DNA of 64,000 nucleotides from Hyphomonadaceae bacterium. Its GTDB lineage: Bacteria > Pseudomonadota > Alphaproteobacteria > Caulobacterales > Hyphomonadaceae. Below are positions 22,065 through 30,802 of this stretch, piece after piece (within the stretch, counting starts at the first letter, position 1; the number at the start of each line of letters is the position of its first letter). Under the pieces are notes generated by a model. That model searched no databases, was not told the DNA's origin, and saw only the letters and a list, made by a program, of their open reading frames with translations. Location of the stretch: contig JANSYM010000008.1 in NCBI GenBank assembly GCA_024742355.1, forward strand, positions 157,403 to 221,402. Reading direction: 5' to 3'. Made by a program: the position numbers and the translations under genes.

Positions 22065-23498
22065 TCAGCCGCGCACTTCGACATCAATGGCTTCAAACAG
22101 AACCTGGCCGCGGCGATAGACGCGCACCAGCAGAGGCTGTCCTGTGCGGCCCATGGCTTCATCCATGGCCAGCAAGGCGTCTTCCGGTGTCTCGACCGTC
22201 TCGAAGGCCATTTCGGTGACGACATCGCCTTTTTGCAGCTTGCCGAAGCTCGGCCCGCGCGGGGAAACGACACGCACCAGCACGCCGCTTACGTCGCCAG
22301 GAATGCGGTAGCGTCGGCGATCGTCTTCGGTGAGTTCGACAAAATCCACGCCCAGCGGATTGTCGGTCAGCGTGCTGTCGGTTTCCGGGGCTTCTTCCTC
22401 TTCCTCACCGCTATCGGCATCGAGCTCACCCAGTTCGAAACTGACCGTGCGCATGCGTCCATCGCGCACCAGCAGCACATCGACCTCTTTGCCAATCTCG
22501 GTATCCGCGACGATCCGGCTGAGGGCGCGCTCGTCTTTCACGGTGCGGCCATCGAATTCCAGGATCAGGTCGCCAATCTCGAAATCGGCGTTCGAGGCCG
22601 GGCCATCATCGGTGATCCGGGTCAGGATCACGCCGGTGCCCTCTTCCAGACCATAAGCGCTGGCAAGTCCGCGATCGGCATCCTGGATGCTGACGCCAAA
22701 CCAGCCGCGCCGGGCTTTTCCGAACTCAATCAATTGCTCACTGATCTGACTGGCAAGATTGGACGGGATCGAGAACCCGAGCCCGACCGAACCGCCTGTT
22801 GGCGTAATGATTGCGGTGTTCACGCCCAGCACCTGGCCGCTCAGATTGAAGAGCGGGCCACCGGAATTGCCGGAATTGATGGCGGCGTCGGTCTGGATGT
22901 AATTGTCATAATTACCGGACTGGATGTCACGATTGCGCGCCGACACGATGCCGACCGATACCGAGCCGCCAAAGCCAAACGGGTTGCCGATTGCCATGAC
23001 CCAGTCACCGACCTCGGCCTGTTCGCTATCGGCCCATTCGACGAAGGGAAACGGCTCATCCTGCTCGACCTTGAGCACGGCCACATCGGTCGCCGCATCG
23101 GTGCCGATCAGCTCCGCACGCAGAGTCCGGCCATCAGAGAAGATGGCATTGATCTCGTCGGCGCCTTCGATGACGTGATTATTGGTAACGATCAGGCCAT
23201 CGGCGGAAATCACGAAGCCGGAGCCGAGCGCGCCCTCCTGACTGAAACCTTCCGGGTCGCGGCCGAAGAATTCATTGAAATCCTGCAGCGGCCCTTCCTC
23301 GAATTGCGGCAAGTCACTGGCAACCACGCGCGAGGTCGTGATGTTGACGACGGCCGGCATCAGGCGCTTGGAGAGTTCCGAGAAACTGTCGGGACGCGTC
23401 CCCTGGTCCACGCGCTCTGCGACATCGGACAGCGATTGGCCCAGAGCCGGGCCAGAAACGGTCAGAGCCAGAGACAGGGCAAATAGGGTTCGACGCAT
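22065..23498 (-). CDS. degP: Periplasmic serine endoprotease, DegP/HtrA family
   Basis: HtrA proteases degrade or refold damaged envelope proteins. The 477-residue protein has a signal peptide (cleavage near GPALGQ) and a trypsin-like domain with catalytic His (TNNHVIEG), Asp (ATDVAVLK) and Ser (GNSGGPLF). Two PDZ domains follow, separated by an acidic insert (SGEEEEEAPETD). An in-frame TTG lies one codon before the ATG. It is in the hflK-hflC-DUF2065-degP order common in alphaproteobacteria, grouping envelope quality control. DegQ or MucD would be equally valid names. Confidence 0.93.
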   Translation of the reverse strand: MRRTLFALSLALTVSGPALGQSLSDVAERVDQGTRPDSFSELSKRLMPAVVNITTSRVVASDLPQFEEGPLQDFNEFFGRDPEGFSQEGALGSGFVISADGLIVTNNHVIEGADEINAIFSDGRTLRAELIGTDAATDVAVLKVEQDEPFPFVEWADSEQAEVGDWVMAIGNPFGFGGSVSVGIVSARNRDIQSGNYDNYIQTDAAINSGNSGGPLFNLSGQVLGVNTAIITPTGGSVGLGFSIPSNLASQISEQLIEFGKARRGWFGVSIQDADRGLASAYGLEEGTGVILTRITDDGPASNADFEIGDLILEFDGRTVKDERALSRIVADTEIGKEVDVLLVRDGRMRTVSFELGELDADSGEEEEEAPETDSTLTDNPLGVDFVELTEDDRRRYRIPGDVSGVLVRVVSPRGPSFGKLQKGDVVTEMAFETVETPEDALLAMDEAMGRTGQPLLVRVYRRGQVLFEAIDVEVRG

Positions 23499-23575
23499 CA
23501 ATCAGGCTCTCCTACAGGTGTAACACGCATCATAATTCTAACTAGGGCAGTATCTGGGCAAGGCGCAAGCCTATC

Positions 23576-23773
23576 TCACCCACCGAATCTCACCATAAGG
23601 TAAAGCAAAAGCGCCCCGATCGCCATGGACCACAGTCCGGACTGGCGAATGGTGGGTTCCGGCATTTCCGACAGCCAGGCACCGAACCGTTTCATTGCAG
23701 ACGGCGCCCCGGCATAGATCGCCCCTTCAAGCAGGAACCAGACACCGATCCCGGCCAGGATAATGGTCAGCAT
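23576..23773 (-). CDS. DUF2065 family small membrane protein (YjeT-like)
   Basis: This is a 65-residue protein with two predicted membrane helices (TIILAGIGVWFLLEGAIYAG and the C-terminal SMAIGALLLYLMVRFGG). The central GAWLSEMPEPTIRQSGLW is typical of DUF2065. In E. coli the homologue yjeT also follows hflC. A longer frame upstream is an artefact of the terminator region; the ATG at 23773 is the real start. Function is unknown; conserved neighbourhood suggests a part in the HflKC protease-control complex. Confidence 0.85.
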   Translation of the reverse strand: MLTIILAGIGVWFLLEGAIYAGAPSAMKRFGAWLSEMPEPTIRQSGLWSMAIGALLLYLMVRFGG

Positions 23774-23792
23774 GATACCAGACTCCCGAATC

Positions 23793-23824
23793 AAAAAACC
23801 CCGCCCAGCATACGCTGGACGGGG
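23793..23824 (-). terminator. Rho-independent terminator after hflC
   Basis: On the minus strand the hairpin CCCCG-TCCAGC-GTAT-GCTGG-GCGGGG (one mismatch) is followed by TTTTTTGA. It lies between hflC and the DUF2065 gene, so the latter is expressed by read-through or from its own promoter. Confidence 0.9.
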
Positions 23825-23846
23825 TTTCTTGAATATGCTGGCCGAA

Positions 23847-24803
23847 CTAACGGCGGGCCGTGCCATTTGCGCGGGCCCGTTCGATGAACTCATCGCACAG
23901 TCCCAGCTGGTTCGGCCCGACGACGATACGGGTCGGCTCCTGCTGGGTTCGAGGGCCGGAGCTCTCAGTGTCTGCAGAGTCGCCGATATCGCCGACGCCA
24001 AAAGCCTTCTCGCAAGCAATCAGGGCGCGCTGGAAGCGGAAGAATTCCGCATCCTGCTCATATGCCAGAGCGTAGATTTCGTTCCGCTGCGCATCGCCTG
24101 CACCGCGAATCTGTTCAGCTTCACGACGCGCTTCAGCGAGCAGCACGGTCTTTTCGCGATCGGCTTCGGCTCGGACCAGTTTGGCGCGTTCGTCACCCTC
24201 AGCGCGAATTTGCTCGGCCTGCTGATTACGGGTCGCCGCCATGCGGTCAAACACACGCTGCGACACGTCTGGCGGCAGATCCACACGCTTGATGCGCACA
24301 TCGATAATATCGATTCCGCGTCCAGCGATGGCAGAGCTCAGGCTTTCGCGAATCTGATCCATCAGTTCGGACCGCTGACCAGAGATGATTTCTTCAGGCA
24401 GCTGACTACCGAGCGCGTTCCGGATCGCGGTGTCGGTAAAGCGAAGAAGCTGGTTTTGAGCTTCGCGCTGTGTGCCAAGGCGCTGATAGAAGGCCAGCGG
24501 CTCTGAGATCCGCCAGCGAACAAACGCATCAACAATGAGCTGCTCCTGGTTCGACGCAAAGACTTCGATATCCGGAACATCGAGTCCGAGATTGCGTTTG
24601 TCATAGGTCACGACCGACTGCACAAACGGGATCTTGAATTTCAGACCCGCTTCGTCAGCACCAGGTTCATTATAAGCTTCGACAGCTCGTCCAACCTGCA
24701 GGACCAGGGACTGCTGTCGCTGGTCAACAATGAAGAAGGAATTGAGCAGTGCGATAATCGCGGCGAAGACGACGACAATTCCGAGAATTCCAAACGGTTT
24801 CAT
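23847..24803 (-). CDS. hflC: HflC, SPFH-domain modulator of FtsH
   Basis: HflC with HflK forms a large membrane cage around the FtsH protease. The 318-residue protein has one N-terminal membrane helix (ILGIVVVFAAIIALLNSFF), a band-7/SPFH domain, and a long alanine- and glutamate-rich coiled coil (QQAEQIRAEGDERAKLVRAE). The proline- and glycine-rich C-terminus is longer than in E. coli. Start and ribosome site (GGAGG, overlapping the hflK end) are unambiguous, and the genes are two bases apart. Confidence 0.95.
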   Translation of the reverse strand: MKPFGILGIVVVFAAIIALLNSFFIVDQRQQSLVLQVGRAVEAYNEPGADEAGLKFKIPFVQSVVTYDKRNLGLDVPDIEVFASNQEQLIVDAFVRWRISEPLAFYQRLGTQREAQNQLLRFTDTAIRNALGSQLPEEIISGQRSELMDQIRESLSSAIAGRGIDIIDVRIKRVDLPPDVSQRVFDRMAATRNQQAEQIRAEGDERAKLVRAEADREKTVLLAEARREAEQIRGAGDAQRNEIYALAYEQDAEFFRFQRALIACEKAFGVGDIGDSADTESSGPRTQQEPTRIVVGPNQLGLCDEFIERARANGTARR

Positions 24804-24805
24804 GT

Positions 24806-25942
24806 CTAGTTACCTCCACGATTTACGCGATCAAGCGGCAGGTAAGGCACCGCGCCTGAGTCGCTGTCGAGAATGAGTTTGTCCGTTCGATTGAGCACCC
24901 GCTCCATCGTTTCCAGGTACATGCGCTCGCGCGTCACCTGCGGCGCTTTGCGGTATTCGGCCAGGATCTGGCTGAAACGATCGGCCTGACCGGTCGCATC
25001 GGCAATCACCTGATCACGATACGCCTGGGCGCGTTGCAAGATTTGCTGCGCTTCACCACGGGCACGCGGGACGATGTCGTTGGCGTATCGATTGGCTTCC
25101 TGAACCAGACGCTCTGCATCCTGTCCGGCATTGATCACGTCGATGAAATCTGCACGGACCGGGGCCGGGGCCAGGGCTTCCTGAATCTCGACGTTTTCGA
25201 TGTTCACGCCGGCGCCGTAATCAGCGAGCAGCACTTGCAGCTGTTCGCGGACCGTCGCAGCGATCTCACCACGGCCAGTCGTCAGGACGGCATCAAGGGT
25301 CGACTTGCCGACCACTTCGCGCATGACGCTTTCAGCCGCGGCTTTTACCAACGGCGTGCCATTGTCGATATTGAGAATGAAGTTCTCGGGGTTCTCGGCA
25401 TCATAGTACCAGAACACGCGGAACTGGACGTCGACAATGTTCTCATCGCCCGTCAGCATCAGGCTTTCGCCCTGATTGATCCCGACCTGGGTTTCCTGCT
25501 GTCGCTCTGACGGCAGGATTTCATGGGTCTCGATCGGAGCTGGCAGGTGGACGTGGAAACCAGGTGTGAAATTCTTCTGATATTGTCCGAACCGGAACAC
25601 AGCGGCGCGCTCGCCTTCGTCGACGACAACGACGCCGGTTGCGAGCCAGGCCACCAGAGCAACGAGCCCTAGAACCAGAAATCCGCCAGGTCCGAGGCTG
25701 GGGCCGCGTCGACCGCCGCCACCACCGCCGCGTCCACGGCGAGAGAATCGCTCTTGCATCTTGCGCATCTGATCTTCGATATCAGAGCCGCCTCCGCCGC
25801 CGCCCTGGCCACCACCCGGGCGTCCCCATGGCGAGCCGCCATTGCCATTGCCGCCTGAGCCGCCCGAACCGCCGCTGCCCCAGGGGCCGCCATTGGCCTT
25901 GGGCGGCTCTTCGCCATTTCCGTTATTATCGTTCCAGGGCAT
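24806..25942 (-). CDS. hflK: HflK, SPFH-domain modulator of FtsH
   Basis: The 378-residue protein pairs with HflC. The first 60 residues are a glycine-, asparagine- and serine-rich tail (GSGGSGGSGGNGNGGS) of the kind usual for HflK. Residues about 78-104 contain the membrane helix (FLVLGLVALVAWLATGVVVV), then the band-7 domain and coiled coil. The gene is divergent from mrp with 93 bases between the starts, where their promoters must lie. Confidence 0.95.
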   Translation of the reverse strand: MPWNDNNGNGEEPPKANGGPWGSGGSGGSGGNGNGGSPWGRPGGGQGGGGGGSDIEDQMRKMQERFSRRGRGGGGGGRRGPSLGPGGFLVLGLVALVAWLATGVVVVDEGERAAVFRFGQYQKNFTPGFHVHLPAPIETHEILPSERQQETQVGINQGESLMLTGDENIVDVQFRVFWYYDAENPENFILNIDNGTPLVKAAAESVMREVVGKSTLDAVLTTGRGEIAATVREQLQVLLADYGAGVNIENVEIQEALAPAPVRADFIDVINAGQDAERLVQEANRYANDIVPRARGEAQQILQRAQAYRDQVIADATGQADRFSQILAEYRKAPQVTRERMYLETMERVLNRTDKLILDSDSGAVPYLPLDRVNRGGN

Positions 25943-26035
25943 TGCCCCTCCTTTTCAGTCACACCAGGTCACTGGCTTTTTGTCTGCATGGTGCCTATTT
26001 GCGGTCTAACACCCTCTGCATCAAGGACATAGCCC

Positions 26036-27217
26036 ATGTTTTGGGACAAGAAAGACCAGAAAACACTCTCCGATGACATGATCCGGCAGGCGCTGGGGCA
26101 ACCGGACTGGCTTTCCGGCGTGAAAATCGACGAATCAGGGACGGTTACGCTGATCATCGAAGCCGATCCTGAGGACATGGAACGGGCGGAAACGCTGAAG
26201 ATCGAAGCCGAAGCCCGGGCGATGAGCCTGGACGGCGTCACAGACGTCCGCGCCGTCCTCACCGCGCAGCGGGCGCCTGGGCAATCTACGCCCCAGCCTG
26301 CCCCATCCACGCTACAAACCCATGCCAGCCCGCGCCGTGTCCGCAAAGGCGCCCGGCTGTCGGATGAAGCGGTCAATCAGGGCCAGCCGCAACAAGCCGC
26401 GCAAATCGCGCCTATTCCCGGCATTTCTCGCATCCTCGTCGTCGCCAGCGCCAAAGGCGGCGTCGGCAAATCGACCGTCTCCGTCAACCTGGCGGCAAGT
26501 TTCGCGAAACAGGGCTTGCGGGTAGGTCTGCTCGACGCGGACGTTTATGGGCCCTCCATCCCGACCATGCTTGGGGTTGCCGACGCAAGTCCCGGCACGA
26601 CGCCTGAGAACAAGCTGGTACCGGTCTCCGCCCATGGCATCGAAACACTGTCCATCGGCTATCTGACCGATCCGGATTCGCCGATGATCTGGCGCGGGCC
26701 GATCGTGCAATCTGCGATCACGCAAATGCTCAATGACGCGGCCTGGGGCACGCCGGACAATCCTCTCGACCTGCTGATCATCGACACACCGCCCGGAACC
26801 GGCGAAGCACAACTGACCCTGGCCCAGCGTGTGCCCGTGACCGCGGCACTGATTGTGACCACACCGCAAGAAGTGGCGCTGGCCGATGTCCGCCGCGGCG
26901 CCGCGATGTTCGCCAAGACCCATGTCCCCGTGCTGGGCATTGTCGAGACCATGAGCTGGTTTGAAGATCCGGCTGGCAATCGCCACCCGATCATGGGCGA
27001 AGGCGGCGGCGAGCAGATGGCGCAGGCGCTGGGCCTGCCCTTGCTGGCGCAGATCCCGATGCTGCAGGCCATTCGCGAGGGCGGCGATCGCGGTGAACCG
27101 GCCGCCATTGCAGGCGAACCGGCGGCGACCCTGTTCACTGGCATTGCCCGCGACGTGGCGCTGTCTCTGGACGCGCTGCAAACCAAGAAAGCGCCTGAAA
27201 TCATCTTTGAAAAATAG
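26036..27217 (+). CDS. mrp: Iron-sulfur cluster carrier ATPase, Mrp/ApbC family
   Basis: Mrp/ApbC proteins bind and deliver [4Fe-4S] clusters. The 393-residue protein has an N-terminal MIP18-like domain (about 1-85), a proline- and glutamine-rich linker, and a deviant P-loop (SAKGGVGKSTVSVNLA), with DTPPGTGEAQLTL downstream. The CxxC that binds the cluster in most family members is missing: the region reads MSWFEDPAGNRHPIMGEGGG. As I recall, some alphaproteobacterial Mrp proteins vary at this site. The closing tail KKAPEIIFEK is short. Confidence 0.9.
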   Translation: MFWDKKDQKTLSDDMIRQALGQPDWLSGVKIDESGTVTLIIEADPEDMERAETLKIEAEARAMSLDGVTDVRAVLTAQRAPGQSTPQPAPSTLQTHASPRRVRKGARLSDEAVNQGQPQQAAQIAPIPGISRILVVASAKGGVGKSTVSVNLAASFAKQGLRVGLLDADVYGPSIPTMLGVADASPGTTPENKLVPVSAHGIETLSIGYLTDPDSPMIWRGPIVQSAITQMLNDAAWGTPDNPLDLLIIDTPPGTGEAQLTLAQRVPVTAALIVTTPQEVALADVRRGAAMFAKTHVPVLGIVETMSWFEDPAGNRHPIMGEGGGEQMAQALGLPLLAQIPMLQAIREGGDRGEPAAIAGEPAATLFTGIARDVALSLDALQTKKAPEIIFEK

Positions 27218-27220
27218 TCC

Positions 27221-27246
27221 CGGATCGATCAAATTTCATCGATCCG
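27221..27246 (+). terminator. Palindromic hairpin after mrp, possible terminator without T-run
   Basis: CGGATCGAT, loop CAAATTTC and ATCGATCCG form a perfect 9-bp stem four bases after the mrp stop. No T-run follows, so it may be a weak or factor-dependent terminator or a stabilising 3' stem. Confidence 0.45.
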
Positions 27247-27269
27247 TTGAACGTGGACTTCGGACTTTT

Positions 27270-27289
27270 CCTGTAACCATCATTACAGG
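27270..27289. promoter_or_regulatory. Inverted repeat upstream of the diguanylate cyclase
   Basis: CCTGTAA (27270-27276) and TTACAGG (27283-27289) are perfect 7-bp arms separated by CCATCA, ending ten bases before the ATG. It could be an operator or a small leader hairpin. Confidence 0.45.
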
Positions 27290-27298
27290 GACCGATAC

Positions 27299-28069
27299 AT
27301 GCTGAGTACTTCTTCACGCCTCCATACGATTGTTTACGCCGTGCTAATGTCGGTGGTGCTGATATGCCTGACTGTGCATTTCACCGCCCTGATCGCGCCG
27401 TATCTCGAAGCCCGCAACGCCAATACGGCGATGCTGACCTCGGCCATCGCCTCGTGTGCGCTGGCGCCGCCGGCCTCGGTTTTGATGGCGCTTTATTCGA
27501 GCAAGCTGATCACCGTACAGGAACAGCTGCATGAGCTGGCAACGACCGATCCATTGACCAGCCTGCTCAATCGCCGCGCTTTTGCGCACCGGTATGAGCG
27601 CGAAGCGGCGCGCTATGAGCGCACCAATCGCCCAATCTCGCTGCTGCTCATCGATCTCGACTATTTCAAGCTGATCAATGACAAATATGGTCATGCTGGC
27701 GGCGACGAAGCGCTGCGCGTCCTGGCTGCGCATTTGCGTTCGACCAGCCGCTTCGGCACAGATGATGTCGCCCGCTGGGGCGGCGAGGAATTTGCCATCC
27801 TGCTGTCTGACACAGGTCACCAATCTGCGGTGCGCGTGGCGGAGCGCTTGCGCCGCCAGATCGAAACCCTGCGGGTCGAGTTCAATGACTATCAAATCCA
27901 CCTGGAAGCCAGTATCGGCGTGATCGCCTGCCGCAAGCGCGAGACGCTCGAGCAGGCCATGCAACGCGTCGACCTGTGCCTGCGCCAGGCCAAGGCTCAG
28001 GGCCGCAACCGAATCACAGTCTATCCGGAAGACATGCCAGAGACGGTCGAGAATGCCTCGGTGGCTTAA
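27299..28069 (+). CDS. Membrane diguanylate cyclase (GGDEF domain)
   Basis: GGDEF enzymes make cyclic di-GMP from two GTP. The 256-residue protein has two N-terminal membrane helices (residues about 10-33 and 43-62) and a cytoplasmic GGDEF domain from about residue 80. It contains DPLTSLLNRRAF and the active-site RWGGEEFAILL. The inhibitory RxxD site expected five residues before GGEEF is absent (FGTD). No sensor domain is visible between the helices, so the input signal is unknown. Catalysis is likely from the intact A-site. Confidence 0.9.
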   Translation: MLSTSSRLHTIVYAVLMSVVLICLTVHFTALIAPYLEARNANTAMLTSAIASCALAPPASVLMALYSSKLITVQEQLHELATTDPLTSLLNRRAFAHRYEREAARYERTNRPISLLLIDLDYFKLINDKYGHAGGDEALRVLAAHLRSTSRFGTDDVARWGGEEFAILLSDTGHQSAVRVAERLRRQIETLRVEFNDYQIHLEASIGVIACRKRETLEQAMQRVDLCLRQAKAQGRNRITVYPEDMPETVENASVA

Positions 28070-28095
28070 GCCGCTCCCCTCACGAAAAGTTGCAG

Positions 28096-28118
28096 ATCGT
28101 CCGGACTGACAGGACGAT
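28096..28118. promoter_or_regulatory. Inverted repeat upstream of the AraC regulator
   Basis: ATCGTCC (28096-28102) and GGACGAT (28112-28118) are perfect 7-bp arms with a 9-base spacer, ending 22 bases before the ATG. It may be the autoregulatory site. Confidence 0.45.
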
Positions 28119-28140
28119 GTGAGTCGATTAAGCCGCTTGG

Positions 28141-29070
28141 ATGGACTTGATTGATGACATTATGCGCACGCTTGATCTCAAGGGATCGCTCTACTTTCGC
28201 ACGCATTTCACCGCGCCCTGGGCCGTAACTGTCCCGGACTATGCGCAAGTGGCGCGGTTCCACCTGGTGGTTCAGGGAACCTGCTATGTCGCGGTCGAGG
28301 GTCAGGACCCGATCTGCCTCGGACCCGGCGATATGGCATTGATCTCCAAAGGCCGCGAGCATGTCCTCTCAGCCGAAGGCGCGACCCAGGCTGCACCACT
28401 CGAAACCGTGCTCGATGATGCGGGTTATGACGGCAATGGCGTGCTCGTTGTCGGCGACGGCGCACCGAATGCTGCGACGCAGATGGTCTGCGGGCATTTC
28501 AATTTCAGACCGCAGGCCGACCATCCCCTGCTGTCCTCCTTGCCGGACCTGGTGCACCTTCGGGTCGCCGATCGGTCGGCAACGCCCTGGCTCGATGATA
28601 CGCTGCGCCTGATTACGCGTCGCATGTTTGCCGGCGAACTCGGAGCGTCCGCCACCATTACGCGTCTATCGGAGATCGTCTTCATCGAGATCCTGCGCTC
28701 CAATCTGGTTGAGAGCGAAGCCCTGCACCGCGTGGTCGCGGGGATGAGCGATCGGCAGATTGGCCAAGCATTATCTGCCATGCACAATGATCCCGGTGCG
28801 TCCTGGACGCTGGAAAATCTGGCGCAACTGGTCGGCATGTCGCGAAGCCGGTTTTCAGACCGGTTCACGCATTTGATGGGGGTGAGCGCGATGGCCTACC
28901 TGACCAGCTGGCGGTTGCAGAAATCCCTCGAATTGCTCGACCAGAACCAGTTCAGCATCCAGGAAGTCTCCAACCGCGCAGGATACCAATCCGCGGCCGC
29001 GTTCAGCCGGGCCTTCTCGTCGCGATTCGATCTTTCACCAAAGGCCTATCGCGCTCAAATGGCCATATAG
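28141..29070 (+). CDS. AraC family transcriptional regulator with cupin sensor domain
   Basis: The 309-residue protein has an N-terminal cupin-type ligand domain (about 1-170, with GPGDMALISKGREHVL). A C-terminal AraC double helix-turn-helix follows (about 205-309), including LENLAQLVGMSRSRFSDRF and IQEVSNRAGYQSAAAFSRAF. Related regulators of the Cupin_6 type often control neighbouring oxidoreductases. The genes directly downstream, in the same direction (YHS, VOC, MAPEG), are the best candidate targets. The ligand is unknown. Confidence 0.9.
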   Translation: MDLIDDIMRTLDLKGSLYFRTHFTAPWAVTVPDYAQVARFHLVVQGTCYVAVEGQDPICLGPGDMALISKGREHVLSAEGATQAAPLETVLDDAGYDGNGVLVVGDGAPNAATQMVCGHFNFRPQADHPLLSSLPDLVHLRVADRSATPWLDDTLRLITRRMFAGELGASATITRLSEIVFIEILRSNLVESEALHRVVAGMSDRQIGQALSAMHNDPGASWTLENLAQLVGMSRSRFSDRFTHLMGVSAMAYLTSWRLQKSLELLDQNQFSIQEVSNRAGYQSAAAFSRAFSSRFDLSPKAYRAQMAI

Positions 29071-29113
29071 TTTGCCATTCGTCCCAGTTACATGATCGAA
29101 AATACCGAAGATT

Positions 29114-29141
29114 GGCGAGTGAATTGATAATCTGTCTCGCC
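29114..29141. promoter_or_regulatory. Inverted repeat upstream of the YHS gene
   Basis: GGCGAG (29114-29119) and CTCGCC (29136-29141) are 6-bp arms with a 16-base AT-rich spacer, in the likely promoter of the YHS gene. AraC proteins often bind direct sites rather than palindromes, so the link is tentative. Confidence 0.35.
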
Positions 29142-29195
29142 TGATCAATTTCTCCGGTGTCGGCACGACCGACCCAAATCTAACTGGAGAAAATG

Positions 29196-29678
29196 ATGAA
29201 AAAACCACTTGCGATTGCCTCCCTGGCTTTGATCACCGCCATGGCGGCAAACCCTGCCTTTGCCGCCGATGAGTTCAACACGGCCCCTGGCCTGACCGCT
29301 GCCGGCGCGCCGCTCGGATTGCACGGCGTCGACCCCGTCGCCTTTATCGACATTGGCAACCGCGTCGAAGGGCGTGCCGAGTTCACCGCCATTCATGACG
29401 GCGTTGCCTATTACTTCTCGACCGAAGCCAATATGCGCAAATTCAAGCGCAATGCCGCAGACTACACACCGCAAAATGGCGGCTTCTGCACCTATGGCGT
29501 GTCGGTCGGCAAGAAGTTCGATGGCGACCCGCAATTTGCCGACATTCGTGATGGCAAGCTCTACGTGTTCCTGAACGAAGAGATCTTCAACGCCTATCAG
29601 AAAGACGAAACCGGCACGATCGCGACCGCTGAGGATAAGTGGACGAAGATCAAGCACACGGCCGCAAAAGACCTCTAA
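29196..29678 (+). CDS. Secreted YHS-domain protein
   Basis: This is a 160-residue protein with a signal peptide ending at NPAFAA. A YHS-like domain runs from about residue 40 to 100 (GVDPVAFIDIGNRVEGRAEF, then TEANMRKFKRNAADYTPQNG). The single conserved cysteine in GGFCTYGV and the tail GKLYVFLNEEIFNAYQ are typical of the YHS family. YHS proteins can bind metals or act in metal transfer; the function here is unproven. Two ATG codons are adjacent; the second (29196) has the better spacing to GGAG. It probably belongs to the AraC regulon. Confidence 0.82.
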   Translation: MKKPLAIASLALITAMAANPAFAADEFNTAPGLTAAGAPLGLHGVDPVAFIDIGNRVEGRAEFTAIHDGVAYYFSTEANMRKFKRNAADYTPQNGGFCTYGVSVGKKFDGDPQFADIRDGKLYVFLNEEIFNAYQKDETGTIATAEDKWTKIKHTAAKDL

Positions 29679-29742
29679 CCCATTCAAAACGTGACCGGTC
29701 CGGGCGTCGGCGTCCGGGCCGGTCCCATCTTGGAGACACTTC

Positions 29743-30132
29743 ATGAATATCATTGATCATTTGAGCGTCGGCGTCCCGGCAATCGAGGCCGCAACCGCAT
29801 TCTATGCCCCGGTCCTGAGCGCGCTTGGCGTGCAACAACTCGCAGCGACCGACGCGTTTGCCGCTTATGGGCGGGACGCCGTGCAATTCCTGGTGATGAA
29901 ACCGGAAAACGGCGCGGCCAGTTCTTCCGGCAATGGCACCCACATTTGCTTTGCAGCCGAGACGCCAGGCGCCGTCGATCGCTTTCACAAAGCCGCCCTC
30001 GAAAATGGCGGCACCTGCGAAGGCGAACCCGGACCTCGACCTGGTTACCCGAAACCAGACGTCTACACGACTTTTGTGCGCGACCCGTTCGGAAACAAGC
30101 TCGAAGCCATCCATAACGGCTTCGCGGCATAA
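29743..30132 (+). CDS. VOC (glyoxalase/bleomycin resistance) family protein
   Basis: This is a 129-residue metal-fold protein of the VOC superfamily. The start IIDHLSVGVPAIEAATAFY and the C-terminal DVYTTFVRDPFGNKLEAIHN are family hallmarks, with likely metal ligands H6, H68 and E121 (approximate numbers). The small size suggests a single VOC module dimer. Substrate unknown; glyoxalase I itself is better represented by the gene at 50080. A GGAG lies before the ATG, and the gene follows the YHS gene in the same direction. Confidence 0.85.
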   Translation: MNIIDHLSVGVPAIEAATAFYAPVLSALGVQQLAATDAFAAYGRDAVQFLVMKPENGAASSSGNGTHICFAAETPGAVDRFHKAALENGGTCEGEPGPRPGYPKPDVYTTFVRDPFGNKLEAIHNGFAA

Positions 30133-30148
30133 TCCAGAACACCGAGCC

Positions 30149-30246
30149 AGGCCCCAGGCCACGGGCTGCAGTCATCCGGTGCGCAACATTCAGAGCTTCC
30201 CTGCGCCCGGCGCTGTCGCCCTTCCCCACTCGTGTGCCTGGGGCCT
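30149..30246. repeat. Perfect 11-bp inverted repeat, arms 76 bases apart
   Basis: AGGCCCCAGGC (30149-30159) and GCCTGGGGCCT (30236-30246) are exact reverse complements flanking 76 bases between the VOC and MAPEG genes. It might be a long stem in a shared transcript or a decayed element. No gene lies inside. Confidence 0.5.
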
Positions 30247-30307
30247 TCCCAATCATTCCGGCGACCAGTGTCGCCCCCCAATTCATCAAAGAAAATCAGA
30301 GACCCTC

Positions 30308-30718
30308 ATGGAAACTGCATATACCTATCTGGCGCTGAGCGGAGTTCTGACACTCCTGCTCTGGACGCCGTACATCCTCGCCCGCCTCTTCGTCTGGGGC
30401 TTGCCGACCTTTTTGAACAATTATCCGGAAGGCTTCCCGGCCACCGCGCCAGAACCGCCACTATGGGCACAACGCTCGCAGCGCGCGCATCTGAACATGG
30501 TCGAGACCATGCCCGCCTTTATCGCAGTCATTGTCGCGGCGACCTGGTTGGTCGGCGACGCGCAAGGCGCCCTGATTGGCGGCCTTGCGCAAGTGTTCTT
30601 CTTCGCACGTCTGGCCCATGCGGCGGTCTACACATTGGGCATCCCCTACCTGCGCACGCCGGTCTACCTCATCTCCTGGGGCGCGGTGCTGATGATCGGA
30701 TACACGGTTCTGACCTAG
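30308..30718 (+). CDS. MAPEG family membrane protein
   Basis: This is a 136-residue membrane protein with four predicted helices. The pattern LSGVLTLLLWTPYILARLF, then QRAHLNMVETMPAFIAVIV and FFFARLAHAAVYTLGIPYLR is diagnostic for MAPEG (glutathione-dependent eicosanoid and microsomal GST-like) proteins. The E and R of the ERxxxN-like segment (RSQRAHLNMVE) suggest glutathione binding. In bacteria such proteins are of unsettled function; detoxification is plausible next to a VOC gene. A strong terminator follows. Confidence 0.87.
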   Translation: METAYTYLALSGVLTLLLWTPYILARLFVWGLPTFLNNYPEGFPATAPEPPLWAQRSQRAHLNMVETMPAFIAVIVAATWLVGDAQGALIGGLAQVFFFARLAHAAVYTLGIPYLRTPVYLISWGAVLMIGYTVLT

Positions 30719-30743
30719 GCCCCGGAAATCCACCACCCCAAAG

Positions 30744-30774
30744 AAAAAAGCGGCTCTCTCCCGGAGCCGCTTTT
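30744..30774. terminator. Bidirectional rho-independent terminator
   Basis: AAAGCGGCTC, loop TCTCCCG and GAGCCGCTTT form a 10-bp stem flanked by A-rich sequence on the left and TTTT on the right. It can end the MAPEG transcript on the plus strand and the sigma-54 activator transcript on the minus strand. Confidence 0.92.
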
Positions 30775-30802
30775 CGTCATTTGGTGTTTTCAGGAGCGCT
30801 TC

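Noticed and set aside
22233..23486. Long plus-strand frame of 417 codons opposite degP
   Set aside because: Antisense to the protease; no domain or ribosome site.
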